Source: Hexactinellida sp. DTS-2022 (Eukaryota; Porifera; Hexactinellida). Taken from it: DNA of 64,000 bases. The stretch covers positions 4,836,001 to 4,900,000 of the forward strand of contig JAPNXP010000002.1 in assembly GCA_028753945.1 (NCBI GenBank). Reading direction: 5' to 3'. Each line of letters begins with the position of its first letter. The stretch's first letter is position 1. The notes beneath the pieces were generated by a model that saw nothing but the letters and a program-made list of their open reading frames with translations, did not search any database and was not told the DNA's origin. This document shows, piece after piece, positions 44,610-55,132 of the stretch. The position numbers and the translations under genes were made by a program.

Positions 44610-44820
44610 GTCATCATTTATTTGGCGCCTAAACCACATAGTAAGGTTACTGAGAACTTTATAAGTAGTCGCAAAAGATTCCTCATATATTGAAACCTGG
44701 GAATAGTTAAATGTATACAATGTAAGACGCTTAGTAGATCTAAACTGAAGATAATAAAACTGGACTCCTATTTTTTCGATGTTTATGCAGCATGTCCAGC
44801 TGTATTTAAAGTAGGCTATG
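44610..44820 (-). repeat. Right 211-bp terminal inverted repeat of the P-like element
   Basis: Complement of 41238-41448. The minus-strand open frame that appears to read from the hAT gene into this repeat is accidental. Confidence 0.9.
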
Positions 44821-44834
44821 CCTGTACAAATAGA

Positions 44835-46998
44835 TTCGTGTCGAACTAAACATACACATGAGATCTCAATTCTGTCACAATGAGATCTCAATTCTGAGCA
44901 TTCAATTGTGGTAACTGTGTGGAGAAATCCAAATTTAGTACACACATCTGAATAAGCAGTTGTACGGTATACCAGTGCGGTATTTAACTGATCAATTATC
45001 CTCATGTAGACTTCAGTTCGAAACTTATCCCTTCCTGATCTCTCAACTTCCTCACTTAGGCTCTCATCGAAATGTCGTTTCTGTTTCCGTATTCTTGTGG
45101 TATCCTCCTTGTAAGTGCTATTTCCTATCAGTTGTTTTCCACGTTCCTCAAATCTATCAAATTCAGACGCTAATGACTGTACAAACTCTTGTAGGCCACT
45201 CAACAAACAAATAGCCACATTCAAATCCATTGAAGAGCTTTGAAGTGCCCTACTGGTTTTATCAAACCTCGGAAGAATTGTATCCCACAACTCAGTAAGT
45301 ATTCCAAATTCCAGCATGCAAAATTCTTTTGCTATCCCAAGCGCCTCTAGCCTTGTGATTTGTTTCTCTTCTTGGTTACTTGCAATTTGTTCTAAAGCAG
45401 TGGAAATATTTTTGAATCCCATTTTTAGTGCCTTTTATTGCATCGACATGACATGACCAACGTGTATTTGAAAGTTGTTTCGGTACTGGTACTTTTGCAT
45501 CCAATGTGTTTATAAGAATAGCCCAACGGTGTGTAGAAGCACTAAAAAAGTTGTATATCTTTTCAACAGTGCAAAAGTATTTGACGGCAGCTTGACAGCA
45601 ATCAACAGCACTTCTCCCGACCAAATTTAATGAATGCGCAAAGCAAGGTACGTACTTTGCAAATGGATTGAGTCTTTCGATGTGAGCCTTCACACCATTG
45701 TAATGTCCCGACATGTTTGACGCATTATCGTAAGTATGATCACGGCATTTTGAATATCTATTCCAATATCTTCCATGAAGGCTAGCATTACATTGGCTAG
45801 TCCTTTTCCTGTGTGACTTTCAAAGGGCATGAAATTCAAAAATCTTTCAACAGGACCATCTTCCATGACATAACGCACGATAATGGTTAGTTGGTCTACA
45901 TGAGAAATATCTGGAGTTGTATCAATAGAAACACAAATACTTGGCTGCTTTTAGTTGTTCGACAATAACTGAGAGGACTCTTTTGCCCATTAAACAAATC
46001 AATTCTTCACAAATAGTAGATGACAAATACGATACTTTCACTCTACCAGGATTTCCATGTTTGTCAATGTGAGTAGCCAAAAAATGGTCATACCTTGCTA
46101 GAACTTCAAGTATACCCATGTAGTTACCATTTGTAGGGGATCCAAATCTCTCGTCGTGTCCTCGAAACGGCATACCTCGTTCAGCCAAAAATTTTATGAC
46201 ATGAACTGCTCGTTCCAAAACTGATTGCCAATATTTAACTTCATTCTTGATCTGTACTTCATGTACCACATCGACACAACCAATCAAGCGTGTTTGCTGT
46301 ATAAAAGCTATACTAGTAGTTATGTGTGGGAGACTCTTTTCATGAATTTCAATGGAACTTATTGCATTTTTCCAATCATGGAATCCATTTGTAAATTCAC
46401 TTTGGTTTGATGATAAGAGCTTACATATAAAGCAGTAGACATTACCTGTAGTTGGTGAATAGCACAACCAATTTCGGTTTGATTTTTCAGACGTAAGTGT
46501 GTGAACACGTGTGAATAAAGAATTCGTGCAGTAACGGTATTGATCTTTATAGAATTGCTTAGAATTAGTAAAGTCACCAATATGTTGACATTCTAAATTA
46601 CCTCTGGCTATAAAATATGATTGCATATCTGCAGAAATGTTTTGCCATAAACCTAAATCTGTTTCATATGAGGATGAGCTTATTTGTTCATTTGTAGTTG
46701 TACAGAAATCTTCTTTAACTGCAAGTTCAGTTAGACCCCGCGAAAGTTAATCATGCGGATGTGATTCTTGTTCGAGATTTAACAAATGAGTAGTTTGTGA
46801 GGACGCAACTACTAAAATAGGATCATTTGTCTCTATAGCAATCGATATTGTTGAAACTGGTCTATCTTGATTTAAAGATACAGGAATGATTAATGTATCA
46901 ATTCGAGAAGTCTGCTGAATTATCTGTTCATATCAGGCTTTTTTCTCAGCAGCCACTTTAAGTTTTTTAGCTCCACTTTCGAAATTTCTACTACACAT
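44835..46998 (-). pseudogene. hAT transposase (ZMYM1-like, TTF zinc finger plus DUF4371)
   Basis: On the minus strand an ATG at 46998 opens a basic N-terminus (RNFESGAKKLKVAAEKKA). Stops follow, then a frame from about 46740 to 45922. It holds LGLWQNISADMQSYFIARG and a TTF-type finger (RNWLCYSPTTGNVYCFICKL), then RGMPFRGHDERFGS and NGNYMGILEVLARYD, all DUF4371 landmarks. After frame breaks come PVERFLNF, HTGKGLANVM, TYDNASNMSGHYNGVKA (hAT catalytic D), YVPCFAHSLNLVGRSAVDCC and LSNTRWSCHVDAIK. The tail from 45422 is helical (ALEQIASNQEEKQITRLEAL, SMDLNVAICLLSGLQEFV). The C-terminal hAT dimerisation domain is not seen before the P-like element begins at 44820. Same family as 2060-2468. At least four disruptions, so it is dead. 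A 22-bp direct duplication (ATGAGATCTCAATTCTG) sits at 44860-44900. Confidence 0.8.
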
Positions 46999-47274
46999 TC
47001 TAGAATAAGCTGAAATTTCTAGAATATGATTTCACAGAAATGATGAAATTACATTATTATAAAATACAAACAATCTTAACATTATGGGTAAATATAATTT
47101 AAGAACTGCTCATCACAGTTTATTGTACAACGACGCAGTATAATTATCTAATCGGGGGGCAGGCAGAAAAGTCTAAATAGTATGGGGTTTTAGACTCATC
47201 ATATTATTTTGAGGCCCCCCAAATTATGAGGCCTGAGGCTTCAGCCTCATTAGCTTCAATGATAATCCGCCACT
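46990..47274. mobile_element. Truncated hAT MITE, relative of 22550-23094
   Basis: ATTCTAGAATAAGCTGAAAT through GCCTGAGGCTTCAGCCTCAT and TCCGCCACTG match 22790-23094 in order, including ACAACGACGCAG and GGGGTTTT.GACTCAT. The left end is missing. It separates the hAT pseudogene from the second P-like fragment. Confidence 0.75.
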
Positions 47275-48243
47275 GTGTCAGTTCAAACTATCATATCTCG
47301 TATCTTCAAATCCTTGAAACTGAACGCCGCCTCAAGTTATCCAACATAATAAAGATTTTTGCTTCACAACAAGATTGTGGCTTATATTCAATTCAGACAT
47401 TTATTGATTCATACTCATCCCTTGATACGAATAATGGCGATGGAATCGAAGTCCAACTAGTCTGGGATGAAATTGATGATCTAACTTCCATTGAATGTAG
47501 TTTACAGACTTCAGTCATTAGCTTTTATTGCTGGTTGTGCAGTACATAAATCTATTTAAAAAACTCAGCCATGTCATGTTTGCATTGATCTTTTGACAAT
47601 TGACAAATACTTTATCTTTGATGAAGATTCACAACCCGAGTTCAGGATTTTGCAATTAACTGACCGTGGTGGCCTAAAGTATCCATCTGAGTTTATCCTC
47701 GAATCTATAGTAACTTTATGGAGACGTTAATTGCAATTGAAAGCAAAGAAAACTTGTTGGCGATATTGAGGGAAGGATCATCCAGAAAAATTATTGTGAA
47801 AGTAACCTTGATATTCTTGGAAGAGACTGATGCGATTGCTAAATTGAGTTGCATTTCTTGTGGTGTCTCTATTTTGACTATCCTAAAAAATCATATTTTC
47901 ACTTGCGCCAACTGTTTACTAGCTAAGGTTAATAATTATAACTCCGCTGTTGCATCTAAAGGTATAGGAAAGCGAAAACTTAAGAAGTTCTCACATTAAT
48001 GAAATACACCAGAAGGCTACTCTTCTATTATTATTATTGTTATTATTATTGTTATTTGAACCTACATTATTATTTATGTATTCTTATTATTGTTGTTAAG
48101 TAAGCAATAAAAACTCAATAGAGAAAATCTATTAATTTACTAGAATTATTTATTATAAGAGATTAATTTCTAAAATTAATCTCATCGTACACTACTTCAT
48201 CCATGGTACATTTGATGGTAGGCCTTATATAGAGTAGGCTATG
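47275..48243 (+). pseudogene. P-like transposase, C-terminal fragment of a second family
   Basis: Frames in sequence encode LETERRLKLSNIIKIFASQ, IECSLQTSVISF(I)AGCAVHK, CHVCIDLLTIDKYFIFDEDS, then LQLTDRGGLKYPSEFILESI and VTLWRR, and a last block LSCISCGVSILTILKNHIFTC. The GGLKYPS motif corresponds to GGLNLPS of the P-like element at 41848-44465. The preceding AGCAVHK..C..C resembles its IAGYITKKLL..CDNC. It is too divergent to be a copy of that element, so it is a second P-superfamily family. The N-terminal two thirds, THAP domain and left end are absent. The right end may be the GTAGGCTATGGTACC at 48234-48248, which resembles the outer end of the 41238 element. At least three frame breaks. 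Confidence 0.65.
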
Positions 48244-48502
48244 GTACCATTTATTGGCATTTTGGTAGAATAAATTGAAAAATGACAAATTTATCGTAAT
48301 ATCTATCAAAATAATGGATTATTCATGATAGTATGTAGCATTATTAATAACCTTTGTATGGGAAAGTAGGCTCTATCTCCCGTGTATTTTGTAGGATAAA
48401 TCAATGAAGTAAATCAAGTTCATGTTATTTGAAATTACGCTACAAATTGCTGAACAAAAGTACAAGTATCTTATTAATCCATGTGGTGTAAAATTCAAAC
48501 TA

Positions 48503-49193
48503 TTAACCGTAGACTGCCGGAGTGATTTTCAGGAATATATCATACCCAGTAGTTCTTTGTGTTTAATATTTAGAAACTATTAATTAGAAATCCAACAAGA
48601 GCACAATAATATATCAACATGCCAATATTTTGGAAAAAATTACTTGAGGATTTCGACAAAACGTGATGACACATACTTTCTCTTTAAATTGATATAACGC
48701 CGTTGACATGTAAGTAATCCTTTGTTTCTAAACTTGAACAATGACGACTATCTTATTAGTTATCAGATCTCAAGAATTGAAAAAATCCGATTCAGTAAAC
48801 GAAAGTTACATCATTTTGAAAAAATCGACATATTTGTTTTTGATGAACAATGAATTACGAAAAAATACCTATATTTAAGTTATATCTATCACAACTCTGT
48901 ATTAGCCAAACCAAATATACTAAAAGATATTATTTAGACTAATATCTTCTTTCGGGTATTTCTACAGTGAAATTATAACATTTAGAATTTACAAAAGCAA
49001 GTGGCAGGCAAGTGGAGCAGTTCACTTTTATGCTACGTCATCATAAACAATTTATGAAAATTTCGCTTTTTGAATGAAATCGATATAGAGTACAAAACCA
49101 TCTCTAAATCCGAATTTTCATGAAATTTAAATTATTTGATCGACCTGTTTTCCTCCTGTTACAACGTGTATCAGTTAGGCAGTCTACAGTTAA
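48503..49193 (+). mobile_element. TTAA-CCGTAGACTGCC element, full-length copy 2
   Basis: TTAACCGTAGACTGCCGGAG at the left and GTATCAGTTAGGCAGTCTAC AGTTAA at the right. The terminal repeats share TTAAC(C/T)GTAGACTGCC. About 690 bp. It is alignable along its whole length with 54101-54792 and, reversed, 11881-12548. No protein is encoded. TTAA at both ends suggests a piggyBac- or Kolobok-type transposase supplied elsewhere. Confidence 0.85.
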
Positions 49194-49284
49194 TTGTAAT
49201 TTATGGTCTTTTTAAAAGTACACACATTCATTGTCTTTGCCCTTAGGGACTTATCCTCTTCATGAAGGCCTCTAATTCATTATT

Positions 49285-49380
49285 TTGTATTCGTTTGATG
49301 CAACTGAATATTATCTGTATTCGTATTCGTTTGATGCAACCGAATATTATCTGTATTCGTATTCGGTTATACACATCATT
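49285..49380 (+). repeat. Direct repeat, 36-bp unit (TCGTTTGATGCAAC)
   Basis: TATTCGTTTGATGCAACTGA ATATTATCTG recurs immediately with GTATTCG linkers. Two full copies and part of a third. Confidence 0.7.
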
Positions 49381-49417
49381 GGTCGTAAACTAGAAACCTC
49401 TTTATTTTTAAAATTAC

Positions 49418-49480
49418 GAGCCCTTCGGTATCGGTCGCTTTGCGACAGTTCGGCTTTCACGCCTGCAATCCATCAGCACG
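49418..49480 (+). repeat. Mini-hairpin repeat, copy 5 (partial)
   Basis: ACGAGCCCTTCGGTATCGGT is followed by GTCGCTTTGCGAC and then CGGCTTTCACGCC. Only the first hairpin is intact. Confidence 0.6.
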
Positions 49481-49609
49481 TAATTAGGAATTTAGGAGTA
49501 TATTAAAACACATAATTATATGATTATTTATTGGAGTTATAACACAAATACATTGTAGTCGTAATGCTCTAACTTTTTAGCTTATTTCTTCAACTAGTAG
49601 CACAAAATA

Positions 49610-50984
49610 ATGTCAAGCGAGTCAAGCTTCGACGCTCAACAATTCAGTGAGTTTGATGATTTTGTTCCGAAGGAACAATCAACTGATTCTGACTGTATTC
49701 CTTCTGATCCCGAGTCTCCCCATACAGCCATCGCTTCTCAAGGACCTGCTCCACCTATATCTATCCTTACATCATCCCAAACATCTATCCCTCCACCAAC
49801 ACCTGGGATCTCGGAGTCCTTCTTCGAACTTGAATTAGCGCCTCAGGATACAGACAGTCTGACAAGTCGGAGGCGTAGGGGTCGCCCTTTCAAACGAATC
49901 TACGTCAGAAGGCATACTCTAGGCAAGACAATCGCCCATTATAATGCCTTAGTCAAGCAAGCAGACCCTATTCCCAAAATTCAAAGCAAATCTAGGAGTA
50001 ATAAATTCTCAAAAACCCTTCCCCGTCGAGGATATACCTCTAAACATCGTGTTCCTCTATATACCTATCCTAGATCTGTGAAGTTTGGAAAATCTCAGGG
50101 TGATTCTAACGAGATTGAATCTATACCAACTGGTATGAGGATTCTTGATGTAGGAATTCTAGCCGAAGTATTTGCTACCTTTCGGTGCAAGAAGTGCAAT
50201 TGTTCGCTAGCATTATACGAAGAAGAATGGAAGCACGGCTGGCAGACATTCTTCAGAGTCAAGTGCCAGAGTTGCCATTCAGAACACGCAACTTTCCCAT
50301 CCTCAAGTTCTTTAGACATAGCTATCCACCATACTTGTGTCAATGTACCTTCTAACCCCAGAGATTTGAATGAAGTTACGATGAGATCGGTTTTAGCCAC
50401 ACATTCAACTGGTATGTCATGGCGTGATTTCCACAAGATTGCTACTGTGTTTGATATGCCACCCCCAGTTCAAGCAATGCCATCTCGATATGCCATCCGT
50501 CTAGAAAATGTCACTAAGAGCTCAGTCCAAGTATCGAGATTGGAAGCTGCTGATCAGCTGCACAGGAAGGTAGATTCAGAACCGTCTCCCGAGCCTAAAG
50601 CTGTCAACGTAACAATCAGTTTCGACAGCTCCTGGAAGACCAGGGGTTTCTACGCCAAAATAGGTTTCGGTGCTGCGATCTCTACATCCACCAAGAAAGT
50701 ACTGGATTACGAAATCTAGATTCGACTAAGCGAGAAGTGCTCTATCTGGACGTAAGACAAACAGAAGGACAAGCCATCAGAGTACGAGAATTGGCTAGAG
50801 GGTCATAAGCTTAACTGCAACAGGAATTACACGGGATCTTCCCAAGCAATGGAGCCCGAAGCTGCCGAGAAGATTTGGGGTCGCAGCTTGGAGAAGAACC
50901 ACCTGGTGTACTCCGTGTTTGTTGGTGACGGAGACTCTAAGGCCTTGCAGCATGTTACAACTCTTGATCCATATCCTCTACTAC
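49610..50984 (+). pseudogene. Mutator-like transposase (PF20700 type), N-terminal half
   Basis: The ATG at 49610 opens 369 clean codons. They comprise an acidic, Ser/Pro-rich leader, a basic stretch (SRRRRGRPFKRIYVRRH), ILAEVFATFRCKKCNCSLAL with zinc-binding cysteines (about residues 185-230), and MSWRDFHKIATVFDMP. NVTISFDSSWKTRGFYAK follows, a strand carrying the first catalytic D, then STKKVLDYEI. A frameshift at about 50715 cuts the frame. The continuation CSIWT, YENWLEGHKLNCNRNYTGSS, MEPEAAEKIWGRSLEKNHLV and YSVFVGDGDSKALQHV (second D) is in another frame to about 50984. At that point homology ends abruptly and the rest of the gene appears on the other strand. Same family as 17609-19847. 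Confidence 0.85.
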
Positions 50985-51845
50985 GCTCTTTGAGTTTTCT
51001 CTCCATGCCAGTAGAAATTCCTCTCTCTTGTCTAGCCCGTCCTCGGGTGCGCCCACGCATCTTGCTTTTCGTGTTCTCAGCTCCAAAACGTCCTCCTCTA
51101 TAGCTACCGCCGCCTTCTGACTTCAGCAGTGCCTTCTCTCGGTGCTGTTTTACTGGCTTCATTCTTCTTAGTCGTCGCTGAAAATTAGATTTAATCTTGG
51201 CATTACGGGAATATTGTAACTTATGTTCTCGGTTGATTATTGATTGGTAGGCCTGCCGAGATGGAGACATTCCAAGGTCGTACATAATCCCGAATAGTGA
51301 CAGTTCTTCCCTCATTGAAACTCAGAACAGAGATGGCAGTGCTAATCCTGATAGATTGAGGAGACACGTACTTGTTTTTGGAGCAGAGAAACCATATCAT
51401 GTTGTGTAGGGATTCGTTTGCATTCTGAGTTAGACCTACTTTCAGATGGCTGCAGAACTCACTCGTAGCATAAGTAGAGAATGTCTCTAGTTCCTTCTGG
51501 ATGTCAACGGATGTAAAGGTAGTCAAGGTAACTGGTGTTGTAGAGCTGGATGGTTTATTTCATCGACACCATGAGTTCTCTCCGGTAGGACAGCCAGAAT
51601 GATTTCCTGCTGCGTGCTCGAAGAGAATATGTAGAGCACGTGACAGCTTATTAGGTGTTGTCCCGCGATTCTGTAAGATAACTGTAGAATAGTTCGCGGC
51701 GATATAGTCTGCTTTCCATTCAGGTAGTTTGTGCTGGATATAAGTTTTTGTCTTTGTATTCGGTTTCACTTTCAGGTATTCTAAATTGGGAAATGGCAGA
51801 GAAAAGGTTAAGAACCACTGCTCTAGTGGATCCTCTTAAGATTCT
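50985..51845 (-). pseudogene. Mutator-like transposase, C-terminal half, inverted
   Basis: Read on the minus strand: YSTVILQNRGTTPNKLSRAL and HSGCPTGENSWCR (51769-51560), then EFCSHLKVGLTQNANESLHN and MIW (51526 on). ISTAISVLSFNEG, a histidine- and arginine-rich stretch and RGRARQERGISTGMERKLKE follow, running into the junction at about 50984. These are the downstream blocks of the same protein whose upstream half lies on the plus strand at 49610-50984. CPTGENSWC and TQNANESLHNMIW are the domain's C-terminal signatures, also seen at 17942-18300. The halves now point toward each other, so an inversion or a tail-to-tail joining of two copies has split the gene. Confidence 0.8.
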
Positions 51846-51849
51846 CCTT

Positions 51850-52410
51850 CCTCCACTACATATAAATTGGGACTGATGAAACTGTTTGTAAGGGAATTAG
51901 ATAAAGAAGGAAATTGCTTTAAATTTATTTGAGAAGTTTTCTGACCATTGTAATGAAAAGAAAATAGCCGGTATTTTCGACGGTCCTCAGATAAGACAAC
52001 TTGTTCGAGATCATAACTTTTCAAATTCTATGAGTTGCATAGAAAAATGTGCCTGGATTGCATTTGTAGATGTAATTAAAAACTTCTTAGGAAATACCAA
52101 ATCTCCTAATTATAAAGTGATTATCAATCAGTTAATAGATTCTTACAAGCACCTTGGCAGCAATATGATTGTGAAAGTTCACTTCTTCACAGTCATATTG
52201 ACTATTTTCCAGATAATCTTGGTGCTGTACCCGAGGAGCAAGGTGAACGATTCCACCAAGACATAAAATAATGGAAACACGAAATGAAGTTAAGGTGGAA
52301 CGTACATATATCGGCTGATTACTATTGGTGCCTCAAGAGAGATTGTATTGGTGTTATTCATGATCAAAAATCTAACAAACGGAAGTTCACACCTGATTCA
52401 GACTAGTAAT
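51850..52410 (+). pseudogene. Unnamed repeat-borne coding fragment (FLGN / FHQDI family)
   Basis: Frames in order: LGLMKLFVRELDKEGNCFKF (51865-51925), IAGIFDGPQIRQLVRDHNFS (about 51965-52025), CAWIAFVDVIKNFLGNTKSP, YKHLGSNMIVKVHFF and GAVPEEQGERFHQDI (about 52225-52270), then ADYYWCLKRDCIG (about 52315). These blocks match, from memory, a highly repeated protein family of aphids, other insects and some cnidarians (GLMKQFVKAL, GPQIRELI, FLGN, NLG..SDEHGERFHQDI). I know no biochemical role for it, and it is presumably carried by a transposon. At least two frameshifts and a stop after FHQDIK make this copy dead. Confidence 0.6.
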
Positions 52411-52551
52411 TCATTATATTTTCTTTTTGAAACATGCGTAGTCCTATGAATATCAAATTTCAAAGTATTTCTTAGCATAAATCTTCTCAATATGATTAAC
52501 ATATATATCAACTTTTCTGGTTCGGTTAGCGGAAACATACATGAAGCGATC

Positions 52552-52807
52552 TACCGTAATTTATTCGAATATAAGCATAGGGATAATTTATTTGGCCATT
52601 TTCTGACAAATAATTTTAGAGAGAATATCACATGTTAATAAAATATATTTAGTATAGTCGGCTAATAATCGTGTTGCGACTAATATTAGATAAATATATT
52701 TTCTAAGGGTACCGGCACTAAATTTGTGTTTCTAATTTGGGGGGTGGGGCGATTAGTGGAGGTAGGGGATAAACGAATATAACCCACTATTAGAGTATTT
52801 TACGGTA
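52552..52807. mobile_element. MITE, TA-flanked, TACCGTA family, copy 3
   Basis: The left end is TACCGTAATTTATTCGAATA and the right end, complemented, is TACCGTAAAATACTCTAATA. GGCGATTAGTGGAGG in the right half matches the GGCGATTATTGGAGG complement of 7036-7299. Confidence 0.65.
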
Positions 52808-53091
52808 TATACGCTAACATTGCAAAATTGAATTTTTTTAAAACCTGACGTGATACGATCATTTTATCGATTTTAACGAAGTCTGCATAAAGAACTGAAC
52901 TATAAATGTTCATCCCAAAACAATCAGCAAGTGGAAAAATATTTTTCGCAGGTCTGTGTAATTGATAGAATAATCGTGGATCGTTTTAAAGGTTGCACCA
53001 AAATGAATTACTACTTCAATTTCCTTTATCTAAGAAATCATTTGATCAGTAGCAAAAACAATAGCTATCTCACTACCTTCTTTAAGGATGC

Positions 53092-53172
53092 TTCTGTCGA
53101 AGTTTGTATTAGCGGTAAGAGAAAATTATTTATATTGTCATATTCTAAGTGGTTATCTATCTCTAACTGACT
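53092..53172 (+). repeat. Left end of a TTAA-GGATGCTT element
   Basis: TTAAGGATGCTTCTGTCGAAG and GTTTGTATTAGCGG, then TATTCTAAGTGGTTATCTAT and CTCTAACTGACTT, match the complement of 62160-62240. The right end was not found. Confidence 0.6.
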
Positions 53173-54100
53173 TAATACATCTATATATTCAAAGAGGAAT
53201 TGTTGATTGTTGGTGTGTTTGTTTGTGTGTTTGTGTGTTGTACAGAATTAATTGGAAAGTCTACAAGTCCTAGAAAGCTAAAAATTTGTATACAGGGGTA
53301 ATTTTGTACTGCGACAACGATCTATTGGTTTTTGAAGAGAAATATTACATGAGAAGGTGACAAAATGTGTGAGCCAATTAAGGTTAAATTACGGCAGATT
53401 CACCCAAAAAAACACATGAATTTAGTTTTGAAGGTGGGAGTTTGAATTTCACATATATGATGGAAGACATTATAGCTATATCGAAACTGAAAACGAAATC
53501 TAATTATCTTCTATAAATTCGAAATAATTGGGCTTGCAGTATTATGCTAATACAAAAGTCCCACAGGGGGATTTTTTCAGATTCCACCTGATAAGTGTGT
53601 GGTTTGCAAGATCATTATTTGCTAAAGACCTGTACTGTGTGATCTATCAGATAGATCATCGTTATGGGCGGTTGGTGGGCGGTTTAGAATTTTGATAAGA
53701 TCTAAATAAAAAATATTGCGACCTTTTGAAACCAAAAAATGAATAAAAAGGTCATCTTTTCATGCGAAATTTGATTAAATGCTTGATAATAAAAATTCCA
53801 AGTCATAATTCAAAAATGTAAACCGTCTACCAACTCCTTACGCTTATAATCTTTAAATATTGATTCTGATAACAAACATTGATGGCCGCATTGCCAAATT
53901 ACAGCATAATATCTACCACCACTTTTGGAAATCGCCCTATGGGAGATTTGTATTAGCCAAATTTTGAAACCGACAAAAAATAAAAAGTATTATAGATAGG
54001 GACATTTTCTTTTTGGTTTATTGATTTGTATCGTATAGGTATATATTTCTCACAATTACAGATTAATACAAGAACTTTCATTCACGTGGGAAATTTAACC
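53173..54100. other. No gene; (TGTTTG)n tract at 53205-53245
   Basis: A GT-rich simple repeat (GTGTGTTTGTTTGTGTGTTT) and a TGATCTATCAGATAGATCA palindrome near 53640-53658. No coding stretch or bounded element was recognised. Confidence 0.4.
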
Positions 54101-54792
54101 TTAACCGTACACTGCCGGGCTGATTATCAGAAAAATAGAATACCCCGTAGTTCTTTGTAATTTATATTTAGAACCTATTAATTTGAAATCCAACAAGAAC
54201 ACAATATTATATCTATATGCCAGAATTTTTGAAAAAAATTACCCGAGGATTTAGACAAAATGTGATGACACATTCTTGCTCTTTAAATCGATATAACGCC
54301 GTAAACATTATGTAATCCTTTGTTTATAAACTTGAACAATTACGACTATCTTACTAGTTATCAGTTCTCAAAAATTGAACAAATCCGATTTACTAAACGA
54401 ATGTTACATGATTTTTAAAAAATTGACAAATTTGATTTTGATGAACCATGGATTACGAATAAATACAAATATTTGAGCTATATCTATCACAACTCTATAT
54501 TAGTTCAACCAAATATCCTAAATGGGTATTTCTTAGTTTAATATCATATTACGGAAGTTTCTACGGTGAAAATATAACATTTAGAATTTACAAAAGCAAG
54601 TGGCAGGCAAGTGGAGCAGTTCACCTTTATGCTACGTCATCATGACAATTTCTGAAATTTTTGTTTTTTTTAATAAAATCGATTGAGGGTACAAAACCAT
54701 GCCTAAATACGAATTTTCACGAAATTTGAATAATTTGATCTACCTGTTTTCCGCCTGACACAACGTGTATCAGTTAGGCAGCCTACAGTTAA
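54101..54792 (+). mobile_element. TTAA-CCGTAGACTGCC element, full-length copy 3
   Basis: TTAACCGTACACTGCCGGGC at the left; CAGTTAGGCAGCCTACAGTTAA (54771-54792) at the right. Full-length alignment with 48503-49193. Confidence 0.85.
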
Positions 54793-55132
54793 ATTCGAGG
54801 GTTTGTAATATAAGGATTTTATGAGGCTGCAATCTGATTGATTGAAAATAAATTCATCTAAACAATCATTTGTGCTTGTATTACATTGCATGTTTTTCTT
54901 TTAGTACGCCTTACTATAAATACTTTTTTTCACAACATACATTTTTTCTTTACTTTGACAAATTAGATTCAATTATATTTTGCCTCCAAAACGGAAGCCA
55001 GGGATTCAGGGGGGAATAATTTCAAAACTCCGACTGATCGGAAGCGTTGGGAGCGAGCCAGTGAGGCTCCTGAGCAGACCCGACTCCGTCTCGACACGCA
55101 AAGACAACTTCAGTCTTCTAGACGAGATGGAG

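Larger units (their letters stand above)
41238..44820 (+). mobile_element. P-element-like transposon, 3583 bp
   Basis: It is bounded by 211-bp inverted repeats (41238-41448 and 44610-44820) that I read as identical, starting CATAGCCTACTTTAAATACA. CCTGTAC directly repeats outside (41231-41237 and 44821-44827). It contains a THAP-domain P transposase gene. Drosophila P has 31-bp terminal repeats and 8-bp duplications, so the long repeats and 7-bp duplication are notable. It is inserted at the 3' end of the minus-strand hAT pseudogene. Confidence 0.9.

Noticed and set aside
44598..45422. A 274-codon minus-strand frame taken as one gene
   Set aside because: Only the part from 45422 to about 44835 is hAT; the remainder runs into the P-like element's terminal repeat across the insertion junction.
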